From NCBI GenBank assembly GCA_963711375.1, contig CAVQDV010000005.1, positions 496,001-560,000 on the forward strand: a DNA stretch of 64,000 nucleotides. Reading direction: 5' to 3'. Each line of letters begins with the position of its first letter. Position 1 is the first letter of the stretch. Below are positions 47,484-57,048 of the stretch, one piece after another. Position numbers and translations under genes: made by a program. This DNA is from CAVQDV01 sp963711375. Its GTDB lineage: Bacteria > Pseudomonadota > Gammaproteobacteria > Coxiellales > Coxiellaceae. The notes under the pieces are model-generated. The model had not been told where the DNA came from. It saw only the letters and a program-made list of their open reading frames with translations, and did not search any database.

Positions 47484-50400
47484 ATGAGACAACTTGCCAT
47501 CTCCGAACTTGCATCTATTTCTAAATGCCTCAATTCGAATATTTTCGAAACTGCTCTGGACAAGCCCGATGGACGAGGGAACAACTGCATAAATATTGAG
47601 AAATTAGATGAAGGCACTCTACCAAATGGAATAATTTTAAAAAACTTTATTGGGGCTATTAATGATAGGATTCAAAAACTGATTTATCAGGGGTTTTTTC
47701 CAGAAATTGGAATGTACAGTTGTAATAGTGACAATCTTAAATTACGGGCTCTTTTTATCGGAAACCTAGACGAAGAAATCGCAAAAAAATGGCTCTTAGC
47801 CTACAGTCATTTTAGTCAAAAGTTTATTCGTTTATTACTGGTGATAAAGGAAGGTGCTAGGGAAGGTAACATTTGTAATGATAAAATACCCCTTTTCACA
47901 AACCTTAAAAATCTCGATAAAAAAACCTATCAACAAACTTTTCTAGGCTTGTTCATTTCTCTATTCTTGAAACAAGCAGGAGAAAAATGGGTAGATTTAA
48001 TGACACTGATTGAAAAAATATCTGATATAAATGAGGATGATTTTCTCGCCCAAGCTACGACTTTATTTAATAAAGCTGCAAAGGAGATGAAATCGACTCT
48101 TAATGAGAATTGGCTGGCAAATCTTAAAGAAAAATTTAAAAAGAAAACTTCTCCATCATCACAAACAGCAAAGTTTGGCACCCCAGAACCACTCAGCTTT
48201 ATAGCCTCTACAGTAGGCTCGCAAAATAAAAGCTCATCCGGATCGAGCAGCCAAAGCTCTCCTGATTTAGTAGAGAAGCTTATAATCAAAGCTGAAAATC
48301 CCAAGACTTCTGTGTCCAAGCAAGAAGTACTGGAAAACGAAAATAAAGTCTTCGAATTGAACCGTCAGCTCGAATTTAAAGAGCTTGAATTATCCAAAGC
48401 GAAAAACGAACAGAGCGCGATTTCCACAGAACTTGAAAAAAAAGAAAATAAAATCCTAGAATTAGAAAAAGAATTAGAAGAAATTCAAATTTCGAATACA
48501 ACAAAGCAATTTGAGCTTGAACAGAGATCGAAGGAAGATCTCTCTGAAGCCCAGGAACTACTCAAGAAAACCGCTGAGAAACTAGCCACCAAGGAAAAAG
48601 ATCTTGCTGACCTACAAAAAGACCTTGATCTCCAAGAGCCTTTCTATAAACAACAAAAAAATGAATGCGAACTCAAAGCAAAAGAAAGTGAAAGAAAAGC
48701 TACTGAAAGCGAAGACAAGGCAAGAGCCAGTGAAAACAAAGCAATAGAAAGTGAACGCAGAGCACAAGCAAGTGAAAATAATGCAAATAAATCACAAGTC
48801 AAAGTAAGCGAATTGGAGCTAAGGATCAAAGGGCTAGAAAATTCGATAAAAGAAATTAGCGATTCGCACTTTAAATTAACAAATGAATCAAAAGGGCTAC
48901 CAGGGATAATAAAAAATCTCGAAGCAAATATGGGATCCCTTAAAGCTACTCTCGAAACCGAGCGCCTCGCTCATGATAACACAAAAAAAAACGGTCAATT
49001 GTTCGAAGCACAACGCATAGCTTTACTCGAAGCAAAAAATGATAAAATTGCTGAGTTGCTTCAATTTAATGCCACTGAAGAAGAAAAACGCTGCTATGAA
49101 GAAACCTTACAGGCTTTAAATAAAGAAATAGCCCCCCTTTTCGATTACCCATTGTTTAGAGATATGGCTCTGAACCTGAGGCAATTAATAGCAAAGCTTA
49201 AGGACGAGACTCCAGCTTCGCAAAAAGGCGTTTTAGCACTTCGTGATGAAATAAACAAGCTTAAAAACGACATTGCCCAGCATGAGAATGGTGAAGAAAA
49301 AAGTCGATTAATAAATGAGCTACAAACACTGCGCCAAAATACACTAATGGGGACAGTAGAGGACAGTAAGAAACAAGATTATAGTTCCTTGAGCCTTGAG
49401 CTTAGAAAAAGAGAGTTCCAACTTGGAAAACTAAAAGAAGAGATATCTGTCTCTGAGACCAAGTTAAAAGAACAAAATGTGAAGTTGAATCAAAGAGAAG
49501 CAGAACTGCAACAAGCCAATGAGAAACTGTTGTTTAGCGAAAGCCAAAATGTGGTGCTTGGGAAATTAGCTCAGGGACTGGGGGCTGATGCAAGTGGTTC
49601 AAAAAATATCTCGGCATTTCATCAAGAAAAAGCAAATCAATTGATTGAATCCAATTTTTATAAACAACAAATTGATGAATATTATAATCAACAAATTTTC
49701 AATAATCTTGGTACACTTTCTGCTGATGAGCAACAATTTTTAGATCGCGCTTCAAATCTCTCAGATGTTAAATTGCTGGATTTACGTTTCACGTACTTCC
49801 AAGGAAAAGTGACGAGTACCTTAAATCATTTGTGTTTATCGGGTGATTCTGCCCAACTTAACAATAGCCAATATCTTACTAAGGTTTTGAATGAAGTTCT
49901 GCAAGAAACAAAAGAAAAAGCAATCGACCTCCCCATCTTAAACATTGGCAAACAAAGAGAAAAAACTATTGAGAACACGATATCCGATGCCAAAGGCCCA
50001 CTCCTTAACGAAATTATGGAGCTCAATAATTTCCTACTTAATAAAAGGCTATCTACCAAAAATAAAGGTCTAAAACTCGAGACCTCTTTTGAAAGAGGCC
50101 TTAAAGTAGCTGAACAAAATTTAAAAACTCTTGCTAAAACAAAGCCAGTTGAAATTGAGGAAATTACAAACGCTTTATCCACAGCTCAGAAAGAAAGCGT
50201 GGACAGCGAACTTTTTGAGCCCATGCACTTCAGCGAAAGCTTGGTGCAATATTTATTAGAAGATCGTGAGCTGAACTCAATAAAAATTGAGTTATCCGCT
50301 TCTATTAAGAAATTTAAATACGTTCTAGATCTTGCGGAAAGTCGTGAGGAATTTAAACATCAAACCAAGGCTTTCAAAAATCGCGTTCTTGAACTAAATT

Positions 50401-51464
50401 CTAAACTTCCAAATAATGGGCTTCAACAAAAAGTAGATCAAGAACTCAAGAATGCTTTTAACAACGCCGCTACGTTAGCTTTTCAACCTTTACTAGCAAA
50501 AGAAAGGAATTCTGTGAAGGATGAAGAAATCTATAAGGCTTTAGCAAAAGCCAAAGATGACGTATTAACCAACGAGCTTGTTCCGCTAGTTATTACTGTT
50601 CCCAATGGCAAGATAGTAGAGTTTTTAATAGAAGATAATAAGAATCTTGATCGTTATAAAGCTCCAAAAAATGTAGCACTCAGAGCCGAAAATCTAAAAA
50701 ATAACTTAGAACCACAAGAGCAATTAATTGTAAATCCGGTGGCTGCTCCCGACGAACCCAAAAATGGCATTAGCAATAATGACGAGTGGTTTGGGGCGCT
50801 TGTAAACAGACGTCGGCAATTAGAGGATATTGTGAAGCTTATGGATCTTGCGGCGCAACATTATATTGAAAAAAATGAAAATTGTGTTTCATTTTTTCAT
50901 AAACATTCAAGGAAAGGCAGAGATCGCGCCACCAGACAACTTGCTGAGTTCAAGACAAAATTCCATGATGTGCTCGTGAATTTGGACACGGAGGCAAATA
51001 TCAGACTTAAACAAGTAAAAAATAGAGACCTACTTGAAACAATTCTTGGCGTATTTATTAACAATGAAATAAATAAATTTTTTGTCCCTAAGATCAACAA
51101 TGCTGATAAAGACCAGGGGAATCATTATCTTCATTCGTGGAGAACTTACCAATCTTTAGTGCTGGAAGAATGGCAAGCTATGGATAATGACCCCACTCGT
51201 CGGCTTAGCATCAAAAATTTTAATGATTTCACGGGGTACCAAAATTTAGTGAAGGCAACAGAAGGATATCAAAATCCTAAAAAACCTACTGAAAAAGTAA
51301 AATTCTGGTATGGTGAGAAGAAAAAAATAACTGCAGAGCATATTGCCCGTACATTACATAACACTCTATTTTTGAGTCAGGAAAGGGCATTAGATCCGAA
51401 ACTAAAAACTCAAGCTAAGAAATATAGTGATTGGGCAGACAACAAGAAAACGCTACAAAAATAG
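47484..51464 (+). CDS. Giant coiled-coil protein, candidate secreted effector
   Basis: 1326 aa; AGGAGG precedes the ATG. No signal peptide or membrane segment. The N-terminal 220 residues are globular helical. From about residue 270 to 690 a long coiled coil is predicted, including six tandem heptads (about residues 394-436: KESERKATESEDKA and variants). The rest is helical, with a basic segment HKHSRKGRDRATRQ near residue 1140. No family recognised. First gene of a three-gene operon with the 1164-aa protein (45 bp gap) and kinase. The size, coiled coil and PmrA-like box suggest a Dot/Icm-type substrate; that is inference. Confidence 0.85.
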   Translation: MRQLAISELASISKCLNSNIFETALDKPDGRGNNCINIEKLDEGTLPNGIILKNFIGAINDRIQKLIYQGFFPEIGMYSCNSDNLKLRALFIGNLDEEIAKKWLLAYSHFSQKFIRLLLVIKEGAREGNICNDKIPLFTNLKNLDKKTYQQTFLGLFISLFLKQAGEKWVDLMTLIEKISDINEDDFLAQATTLFNKAAKEMKSTLNENWLANLKEKFKKKTSPSSQTAKFGTPEPLSFIASTVGSQNKSSSGSSSQSSPDLVEKLIIKAENPKTSVSKQEVLENENKVFELNRQLEFKELELSKAKNEQSAISTELEKKENKILELEKELEEIQISNTTKQFELEQRSKEDLSEAQELLKKTAEKLATKEKDLADLQKDLDLQEPFYKQQKNECELKAKESERKATESEDKARASENKAIESERRAQASENNANKSQVKVSELELRIKGLENSIKEISDSHFKLTNESKGLPGIIKNLEANMGSLKATLETERLAHDNTKKNGQLFEAQRIALLEAKNDKIAELLQFNATEEEKRCYEETLQALNKEIAPLFDYPLFRDMALNLRQLIAKLKDETPASQKGVLALRDEINKLKNDIAQHENGEEKSRLINELQTLRQNTLMGTVEDSKKQDYSSLSLELRKREFQLGKLKEEISVSETKLKEQNVKLNQREAELQQANEKLLFSESQNVVLGKLAQGLGADASGSKNISAFHQEKANQLIESNFYKQQIDEYYNQQIFNNLGTLSADEQQFLDRASNLSDVKLLDLRFTYFQGKVTSTLNHLCLSGDSAQLNNSQYLTKVLNEVLQETKEKAIDLPILNIGKQREKTIENTISDAKGPLLNEIMELNNFLLNKRLSTKNKGLKLETSFERGLKVAEQNLKTLAKTKPVEIEEITNALSTAQKESVDSELFEPMHFSESLVQYLLEDRELNSIKIELSASIKKFKYVLDLAESREEFKHQTKAFKNRVLELNSKLPNNGLQQKVDQELKNAFNNAATLAFQPLLAKERNSVKDEEIYKALAKAKDDVLTNELVPLVITVPNGKIVEFLIEDNKNLDRYKAPKNVALRAENLKNNLEPQEQLIVNPVAAPDEPKNGISNNDEWFGALVNRRRQLEDIVKLMDLAAQHYIEKNENCVSFFHKHSRKGRDRATRQLAEFKTKFHDVLVNLDTEANIRLKQVKNRDLLETILGVFINNEINKFFVPKINNADKDQGNHYLHSWRTYQSLVLEEWQAMDNDPTRRLSIKNFNDFTGYQNLVKATEGYQNPKKPTEKVKFWYGEKKKITAEHIARTLHNTLFLSQERALDPKLKTQAKKYSDWADNKKTLQK

Positions 51465-51509
51465 ATTAACAATAAAATAATTAAGTATAGTAAGACGGGG
51501 TAAATAAGT

Positions 51510-54500
51510 ATGAAACGTGTGAATCAAAGTGGTAATAGCTCTCAAGTTAAACAAAATAAGTCGACAGAAAATGAAACTCCTGTAGTTTCACAAGAATTCA
51601 AACCCAATAGTCGAAATGGAGAGGATTTCGACACTGACCCTGTAACCTATCGAGAAATGCTGTCGTTAAGCCCAACGAAGCAACTAGGAGATATTAAAGA
51701 CTTAAATGCCTGCATTCAAGAACGTGAAGCAGAAGCAAAACGAGTGACAAAATTTATATGCGGCTGGTATTTTGAAGGCCTCCAAAGCAAGGTCGATGAA
51801 TATGCTAAAATTTTAAGTATTTTGGTGAAGGGTTCCTCTGGCTTCGAAAATTTACAAAAGAAATTATCCTGGTCAAATCGATTTGCGGCTATTGTCGATA
51901 GGCTGAGCAAAGTATTTAAATTTGCTGACGCGGCCTGGGGAAAAGATCTGAACGACAAATGGTCCGACAAACACAGCTTTGTCATTAAGATTAATCACCC
52001 CCCCGTATTTACAGAAAACTGTGAGGCCAATACTTTTTTAATTAGGTTCATTCGACTGATGAGATTAGCCATTGATCCAACTGACAATACTTTCCTCACA
52101 GATCCTAATGATCCTTGCTTTGATCCGGCAGAAGTTAAGAAAGGTGTGTTTGAAAACATCCAAGAAGCTAGGAAATTAGATGCTTCTGACTTTGACAGTA
52201 GCAAATTCATTAACAAGGGAAATACACAGTTTAAAGAATTAAACAAACATTATGAGTTGATGATCTACCTAATCACAAATTATGCAAAGCAACATCTCCA
52301 CGACAGAAAAAAAGTGCATAGCCCAGATTTTATTTTTTTATGGCTAGTAATTACCCGACTCAATAATGTCATAAAAAACGTGGAAACGAATGAAAGCAAA
52401 AGGCTCCTACTGGAAGAATTAGGACTCTTGATTGCGTTTGTGAAACTAGCAAAACGAATTCAACTCTTCAACGTGTCAAACTGGCCATGGAATATCGAGA
52501 CCCCTTTAAATATTAAAATGGAAAAAAATCAGATGCCAGATGCCTATGGTACGCTCACCATGCAGCAGGTAATATTGCAACTCGACGAATCGTTGGAGAG
52601 AATTCGTGAAGAAGTACAAACAGTAGTTGATGATCGAAGTATTTATGCCCATGGTGGGCGTTTAATTACTGATGGGGGGCACCTACTGAAAGCCGGGAAT
52701 CAATTCTTCCGTGCGCTCGCCGGAAGCGAGGAAACTGTCGATCCAAAAACCCTGCGAAACCTTTTAAAGGAAGCCGCCATTTTTGTTCCTGAAAATGGGA
52801 ATTCAAATACTAAGCCCGAGCTTGTTGAGATAAATAAAAATGTGAAAAAATCCAATCCAAGCACGGCTCTGCAAGTCCCTAAACACTACTCTCCAAAGGG
52901 CTCATCTCTAATCTTGATCTCTGGAATTAAATCCTACCGAGAAGAAGTACTAGAATTAATGAACTTCGAACCTACTACCTTTCAGGAGAACAACCAAAAA
53001 TTCTTAAAATTCCAAAATGATTTACACAGCTTATTAAAAGGATTATTGCCCCCTTTACAACAAAAACACCCTAAAAATCTTGAGGGGATAGCCAAAGATT
53101 ATGCCTCAATAATAACTATTATTAATATCCTCTCGGCAAGGTTAAGTTTTGCGGGACAAACTCTGCAAAATTTGAGTCACTTCTCGGGTGATCTTGAGCT
53201 CTACCATAAATTTAAAAAGGTGATGCTTGATACATGCGCGGGTATTCGAGCGTTCCTCCAAATTGCTCAACCTATTTTGCAAAGATTAATCAACACTTGT
53301 GATCTTGTAGCATCAAAGGAAGATCATCTTTTAGTTACTGATCTCCAATCAATACCTGCCTATCAAAATTTATTTTCTGGTAGTGGCCATGACGATTTAA
53401 CAAGAGTTCAAGGCATACTAGAAATAATAAGGACCGACATTGAAGCCTTTTATGCAGGCGTAGACAGTTTCGGACCAGATAAGTTTACGCTCGAAATTGC
53501 CAAGCAAATCCGCGATGGGCATTATCTGGCCAATATGGGGTATTATTTGGGACAAGATTTATTATTTGTTGCAAAAATTTCATCTACCGAACCCAGCACT
53601 TTACGTTTCCCTTTTCAGGATCATAAAATGCTTCTCGCCCTAACTCCGGACGATCCTTTTAATGCTCAAAAGCTTGGACTATTGCAAGAGGTATTAGTTC
53701 AAGACGAACGTGTAAAGGCCTTGAATGGCAACGCCTCTGGGAACGCAATCGTGGGCCCAAGCTATCCTCAAAATTCCGCTGAATTAATAAAACTTAGGGA
53801 AGAAAATATTAAGCTGAAACAAGAAATTCTGGCCTTCGGACAACCTAGACTTAAGGTAGGATTTTTTAAAGAAAATGCTGCTCGAATTGGCAAATCAGCC
53901 GCATTGGATGACGCTATTGCACAAAACAATGAAGTCGCCAAACTCCAAGCTGAAGTACAAGTATTAACTTACGCTTTAGAGCGAGCCTATAAGCAGCTAT
54001 CAGATTACCGGAACGATTTAAGTGGGCAAGCAACCCCTCAAGCTTATTTGGCTAAATTTAAACTGGATTGCGAGAAAATTAAAGACAATTTATTTGACAA
54101 AGAACTTAAGGTCATCTATGGACAACTCCAAGAGGCATTGACTGCTGCACAGGGGGATAAACGAAAAGCCGAAGTGGTCTCAAGTAGTGCGCCTTATCTT
54201 ATTTGGGCCAACGAAATATTCTCTCAGGTAACGGACAAAGAAGACTTTGCTTTATTGAAAATGATAAAAGAAAAGGTGGTGCTGGATAAAGCTGGAATCG
54301 AAAATAGGCTTAAAGGACCTGCTAAAGTACAAAGTGCGAAGGAACAAGGTAAAGGTTGGCTCAACGACAACAATAACAATGAACTACCTCCTGCAGCAGT
54401 TGAAAAGGAGCTTCCTTCAGAGATGATCCTTAGGGTTATAGAGTCTCTCTTAAAAGTCAAAGGCTTATTCACTGAGATTACGCAACGGATCCCATTTACT

Positions 54501-55004
54501 TATATGACGCTTTCAACCCCTCCCCAAAAAGGGAGTGCTGGACTATTTGGTTTAGGCAAAAGCAAGAGCCCCTCGATAATGGAGAAGTATATAAGCGAAA
54601 ATTGTGCTGCTCGGGGACCCTTATCCTGCGACTTTTTATATGATCTCTTTCTTCAGAAATTTTTTGCTGGAGAATGGAACACCGAAAATATTAAATCTGC
54701 AGTAAAATCAGTTGTATTAGAAAATGTATTTGTAAAAATCTTTGTAGATTGCATTGCTAACTCAAAGGAAAGTTTCCTAGCGCATGCGTGCGCAGGCTTA
54801 CTGGCTGAAATGTCGTACCTAGTTAGGGATACAGAGAATTCTAATCTTGAGGATAAATTCTTAAGTCCTGAAAAAAAAGAATCTTATGATTTGAAAACTC
54901 TGTTCGGGAATGATGTTTTCGCGTATATTGCTAAGTCTGAATTTGGGGACATTCGCTCCCAAATTGAATTTATAATGTCTTCTAATTCTGGATATAGTAA
55001 ATAA
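51510..55004 (+). CDS. Large helical protein, candidate secreted effector
   Basis: 1164 aa. No signal peptide or membrane span. The first 60 residues are polar and probably disordered; the rest is helical. A coiled coil lies at about 755-850 (AELIKLREENIKLKQEI, VQVLTYALERAYKQLSDY). An Asn-rich linker (DNNNNELPP) is near residue 952. No family recognised. It starts 45 bp after the 1326-aa gene and ends 6 bp before the kinase, so the three are one transcript. Confidence 0.84.
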   Translation: MKRVNQSGNSSQVKQNKSTENETPVVSQEFKPNSRNGEDFDTDPVTYREMLSLSPTKQLGDIKDLNACIQEREAEAKRVTKFICGWYFEGLQSKVDEYAKILSILVKGSSGFENLQKKLSWSNRFAAIVDRLSKVFKFADAAWGKDLNDKWSDKHSFVIKINHPPVFTENCEANTFLIRFIRLMRLAIDPTDNTFLTDPNDPCFDPAEVKKGVFENIQEARKLDASDFDSSKFINKGNTQFKELNKHYELMIYLITNYAKQHLHDRKKVHSPDFIFLWLVITRLNNVIKNVETNESKRLLLEELGLLIAFVKLAKRIQLFNVSNWPWNIETPLNIKMEKNQMPDAYGTLTMQQVILQLDESLERIREEVQTVVDDRSIYAHGGRLITDGGHLLKAGNQFFRALAGSEETVDPKTLRNLLKEAAIFVPENGNSNTKPELVEINKNVKKSNPSTALQVPKHYSPKGSSLILISGIKSYREEVLELMNFEPTTFQENNQKFLKFQNDLHSLLKGLLPPLQQKHPKNLEGIAKDYASIITIINILSARLSFAGQTLQNLSHFSGDLELYHKFKKVMLDTCAGIRAFLQIAQPILQRLINTCDLVASKEDHLLVTDLQSIPAYQNLFSGSGHDDLTRVQGILEIIRTDIEAFYAGVDSFGPDKFTLEIAKQIRDGHYLANMGYYLGQDLLFVAKISSTEPSTLRFPFQDHKMLLALTPDDPFNAQKLGLLQEVLVQDERVKALNGNASGNAIVGPSYPQNSAELIKLREENIKLKQEILAFGQPRLKVGFFKENAARIGKSAALDDAIAQNNEVAKLQAEVQVLTYALERAYKQLSDYRNDLSGQATPQAYLAKFKLDCEKIKDNLFDKELKVIYGQLQEALTAAQGDKRKAEVVSSSAPYLIWANEIFSQVTDKEDFALLKMIKEKVVLDKAGIENRLKGPAKVQSAKEQGKGWLNDNNNNELPPAAVEKELPSEMILRVIESLLKVKGLFTEITQRIPFTYMTLSTPPQKGSAGLFGLGKSKSPSIMEKYISENCAARGPLSCDFLYDLFLQKFFAGEWNTENIKSAVKSVVLENVFVKIFVDCIANSKESFLAHACAGLLAEMSYLVRDTENSNLEDKFLSPEKKESYDLKTLFGNDVFAYIAKSEFGDIRSQIEFIMSSNSGYSK

Positions 55005-55010
55005 TACATT

Positions 55011-56792
55011 ATGCGCGAACAAGCATTTTACATGGATTTTGATTGCCCGCAGATCATCAGCGCCTTTGCCTATGGAGAGGTGTTGATGAAATGCTTGCTT
55101 AAAAAGCATTTTGTTTTGAATACGAAATATCTCCAAGCCCGATGGAAAGACAATCTTATTGAATACCCAATTTCATTGGGCGATCCAGCTCAGCTGGCCC
55201 AACACGATTTGATTTGGCACGTAACTATCAGTCATGACATTCTTAAGTTGGAAGAAAACCGTTATCAGGTCGTCAGCGATCGGGTCATTGGTGAAGGCGC
55301 TTATGGAGAAACTGTGGCATGCGTTTTAGAACTTGTAGTTTCACCTTCCCACAGAATTCAATTTAAGCCAGCAAATTACATCATTAAATCCATAAAAAAA
55401 AATCACGATGACTTTATTGAAACAGAGGTCAAACTAAATAACGTCTATCGACTTGGAGATAAGGGCGAACGGGCCCAACTAATTCCAGCTGGGGCTGGTG
55501 AAAACGATAAGGCGATTATCGTCATGCCCCGTCGCGCTGGAAAAGATTTAGATAAATGGAATATTGCTGAGATGGCACTAGAAGAAAGGCTGTACATTGT
55601 TGACAGCATTGTGAGTGAACTCATCGACTTACATTCCAAACAGGTGATCCACCGGGATTTAAAGGAATCGAATATTGTTTATGAAGGAAATTTTGGTGCT
55701 GTATCTTTGGTTGATCTTGGTTTAGCGACCTACGCAAGCAGAAGCCATACTCATAATTTGGTGGGAACTCCGGGATATCGACCCCCAGAAGTCGTGAACA
55801 CCTTTACCCCCATTATTGGACAAGCTGTAGATATTTACGCCTTAGGACCAATCTTTGCCAATTTGTTGGGAGCAAAAAATCCTCTCCTAAAACGAAATGA
55901 ATGGCACTCTAAATATGACAACCATAAAATGGCGACGGCACCTATTATTTTAGATGGCATTTTTAAAGACTATTCTTTGCCTCCCTATTTTGAAGAATTT
56001 ACACAGAGGTGGCTGGATTTATTGAATCAAACTGGGCGTGAAAATCCAAGAGAAAGACCCTCACTTGAAGAATTCAAAAAATTAATTGAAGATTTTAATT
56101 TTAAAAAAAACCTATGCTTAAACAACATGGGAATAATTAATCCTCTTTTTTTGAGTATTAAATTTCTCTTTACTTGCGAATTTCTTCAAGGGGCCCCTAG
56201 TGTGAAGGCTTTTTCGTCGGAAAATTTTGATTCTCTTATTTCTCTTTTTCCGAAATTTCCAGAACAGCTAAATGAAACTTTCCTACCTCTTCAACGTAGA
56301 AAGCCCAGCTTTTTTTCGAGCAAATCCTTTGTCACCGAAACTGGAAAAATTATTAATCAGGTGTTATTGACTTTTCCCATGCTCCGACAAGCCATGTTGG
56401 GTTACCAAGTGAATCCAGAACAGCTTCGCAACACTTTAGAATTACTACAAAAATCAATTAATTTCGTTATGAGAATAGAGGCAACTTGGTCTAAGTCTTT
56501 TCGCAACGCACTGGGCAATTACATTCATGGCAGAACCACCAAAGACTTTGGGAAAATTCATCAAATAATATGGGAAGTACAAGCCCCTATTTTTGTTAAA
56601 CTGGATTTAATCATAACAGAAGCCAAAAAATTAATTGACAGTGAAGGTAGGCCTGACGGGTTACTCTACCTTCTTGCCCTATTAGGCAATAGTATAGGGA
56701 ATCAGAATTATGAAGACATACTCGACCAAATTGACGTCTGCATTCAAGAACCCATAGAAAAAAAGACCGAACTTTCCCGGCCTCTATGGTAA
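55011..56792 (+). CDS. Eukaryote-like Ser/Thr protein kinase, third gene of the effector-like operon
   Basis: 593 aa. Kinase domain about residues 88-370 with all main motifs: glycine loop GEGAYGE (94-100), Lys K126, catalytic loop HRDLKESN (214-221), DLG (235-237) in place of DFG, and the activation end GTPGYRPPE (252-260). A helical C-terminal half of about 220 residues follows, ending in the Glu-rich tail EPIEKKTELSRPLW. No membrane segment. It resembles LegK-type kinases of Legionella in design. It is 6 bp from the upstream gene; a second in-frame ATG (residue 8) could be the true start. Confidence 0.9.
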   Translation: MREQAFYMDFDCPQIISAFAYGEVLMKCLLKKHFVLNTKYLQARWKDNLIEYPISLGDPAQLAQHDLIWHVTISHDILKLEENRYQVVSDRVIGEGAYGETVACVLELVVSPSHRIQFKPANYIIKSIKKNHDDFIETEVKLNNVYRLGDKGERAQLIPAGAGENDKAIIVMPRRAGKDLDKWNIAEMALEERLYIVDSIVSELIDLHSKQVIHRDLKESNIVYEGNFGAVSLVDLGLATYASRSHTHNLVGTPGYRPPEVVNTFTPIIGQAVDIYALGPIFANLLGAKNPLLKRNEWHSKYDNHKMATAPIILDGIFKDYSLPPYFEEFTQRWLDLLNQTGRENPRERPSLEEFKKLIEDFNFKKNLCLNNMGIINPLFLSIKFLFTCEFLQGAPSVKAFSSENFDSLISLFPKFPEQLNETFLPLQRRKPSFFSSKSFVTETGKIINQVLLTFPMLRQAMLGYQVNPEQLRNTLELLQKSINFVMRIEATWSKSFRNALGNYIHGRTTKDFGKIHQIIWEVQAPIFVKLDLIITEAKKLIDSEGRPDGLLYLLALLGNSIGNQNYEDILDQIDVCIQEPIEKKTELSRPLW

Positions 56793-56994
56793 AACTACCT
56801 CAGTCACTGCAGTGTTTTGAGAGTCTCCATTGAATCAAACATTTATATCTAAAATTCTGCATGGTAATTGCGCGGATAAAAATTCTAAATTTACCTGAGA
56901 AACTACCCAGCACAATTTAATATTTATCTTACTGTTTATTTTGAGAATTTTTTCCCTTCAGTGATTGAGACTGCATTGAATCTCTATATTGACT

Positions 56995-57048
56995 CAATTG
57001 CCTCAATTGCCTCATAATAGGGATCAATGAGGCGATTGAGGCGATTAT
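56995..57048 (+). promoter_or_regulatory. Imperfect inverted repeat abutting the AlbA-family start codon
   Basis: CAATTGCCTCAATTGCCTCA (56995-57014) and TGAGGCGATTGAGGCGATTA (57028-57047) are mirror copies with G-T mismatches, each built of two tandem GAGGCRATT units. The second arm runs into the ATG at 57047 and leaves no ribosome-binding site. It is probably a site for autoregulation at DNA or RNA level. Confidence 0.7.

Noticed and set aside
47930..48319. 129-codon minus-strand frame inside the 1326-aa gene
   Set aside because: Shadow of the coiled-coil coding sequence; no ribosome site.
48663..48800. CRISPR-like short repeats
   Set aside because: They are coding heptads of a coiled coil with no spacers; no CRISPR array or cas gene was seen in the window.
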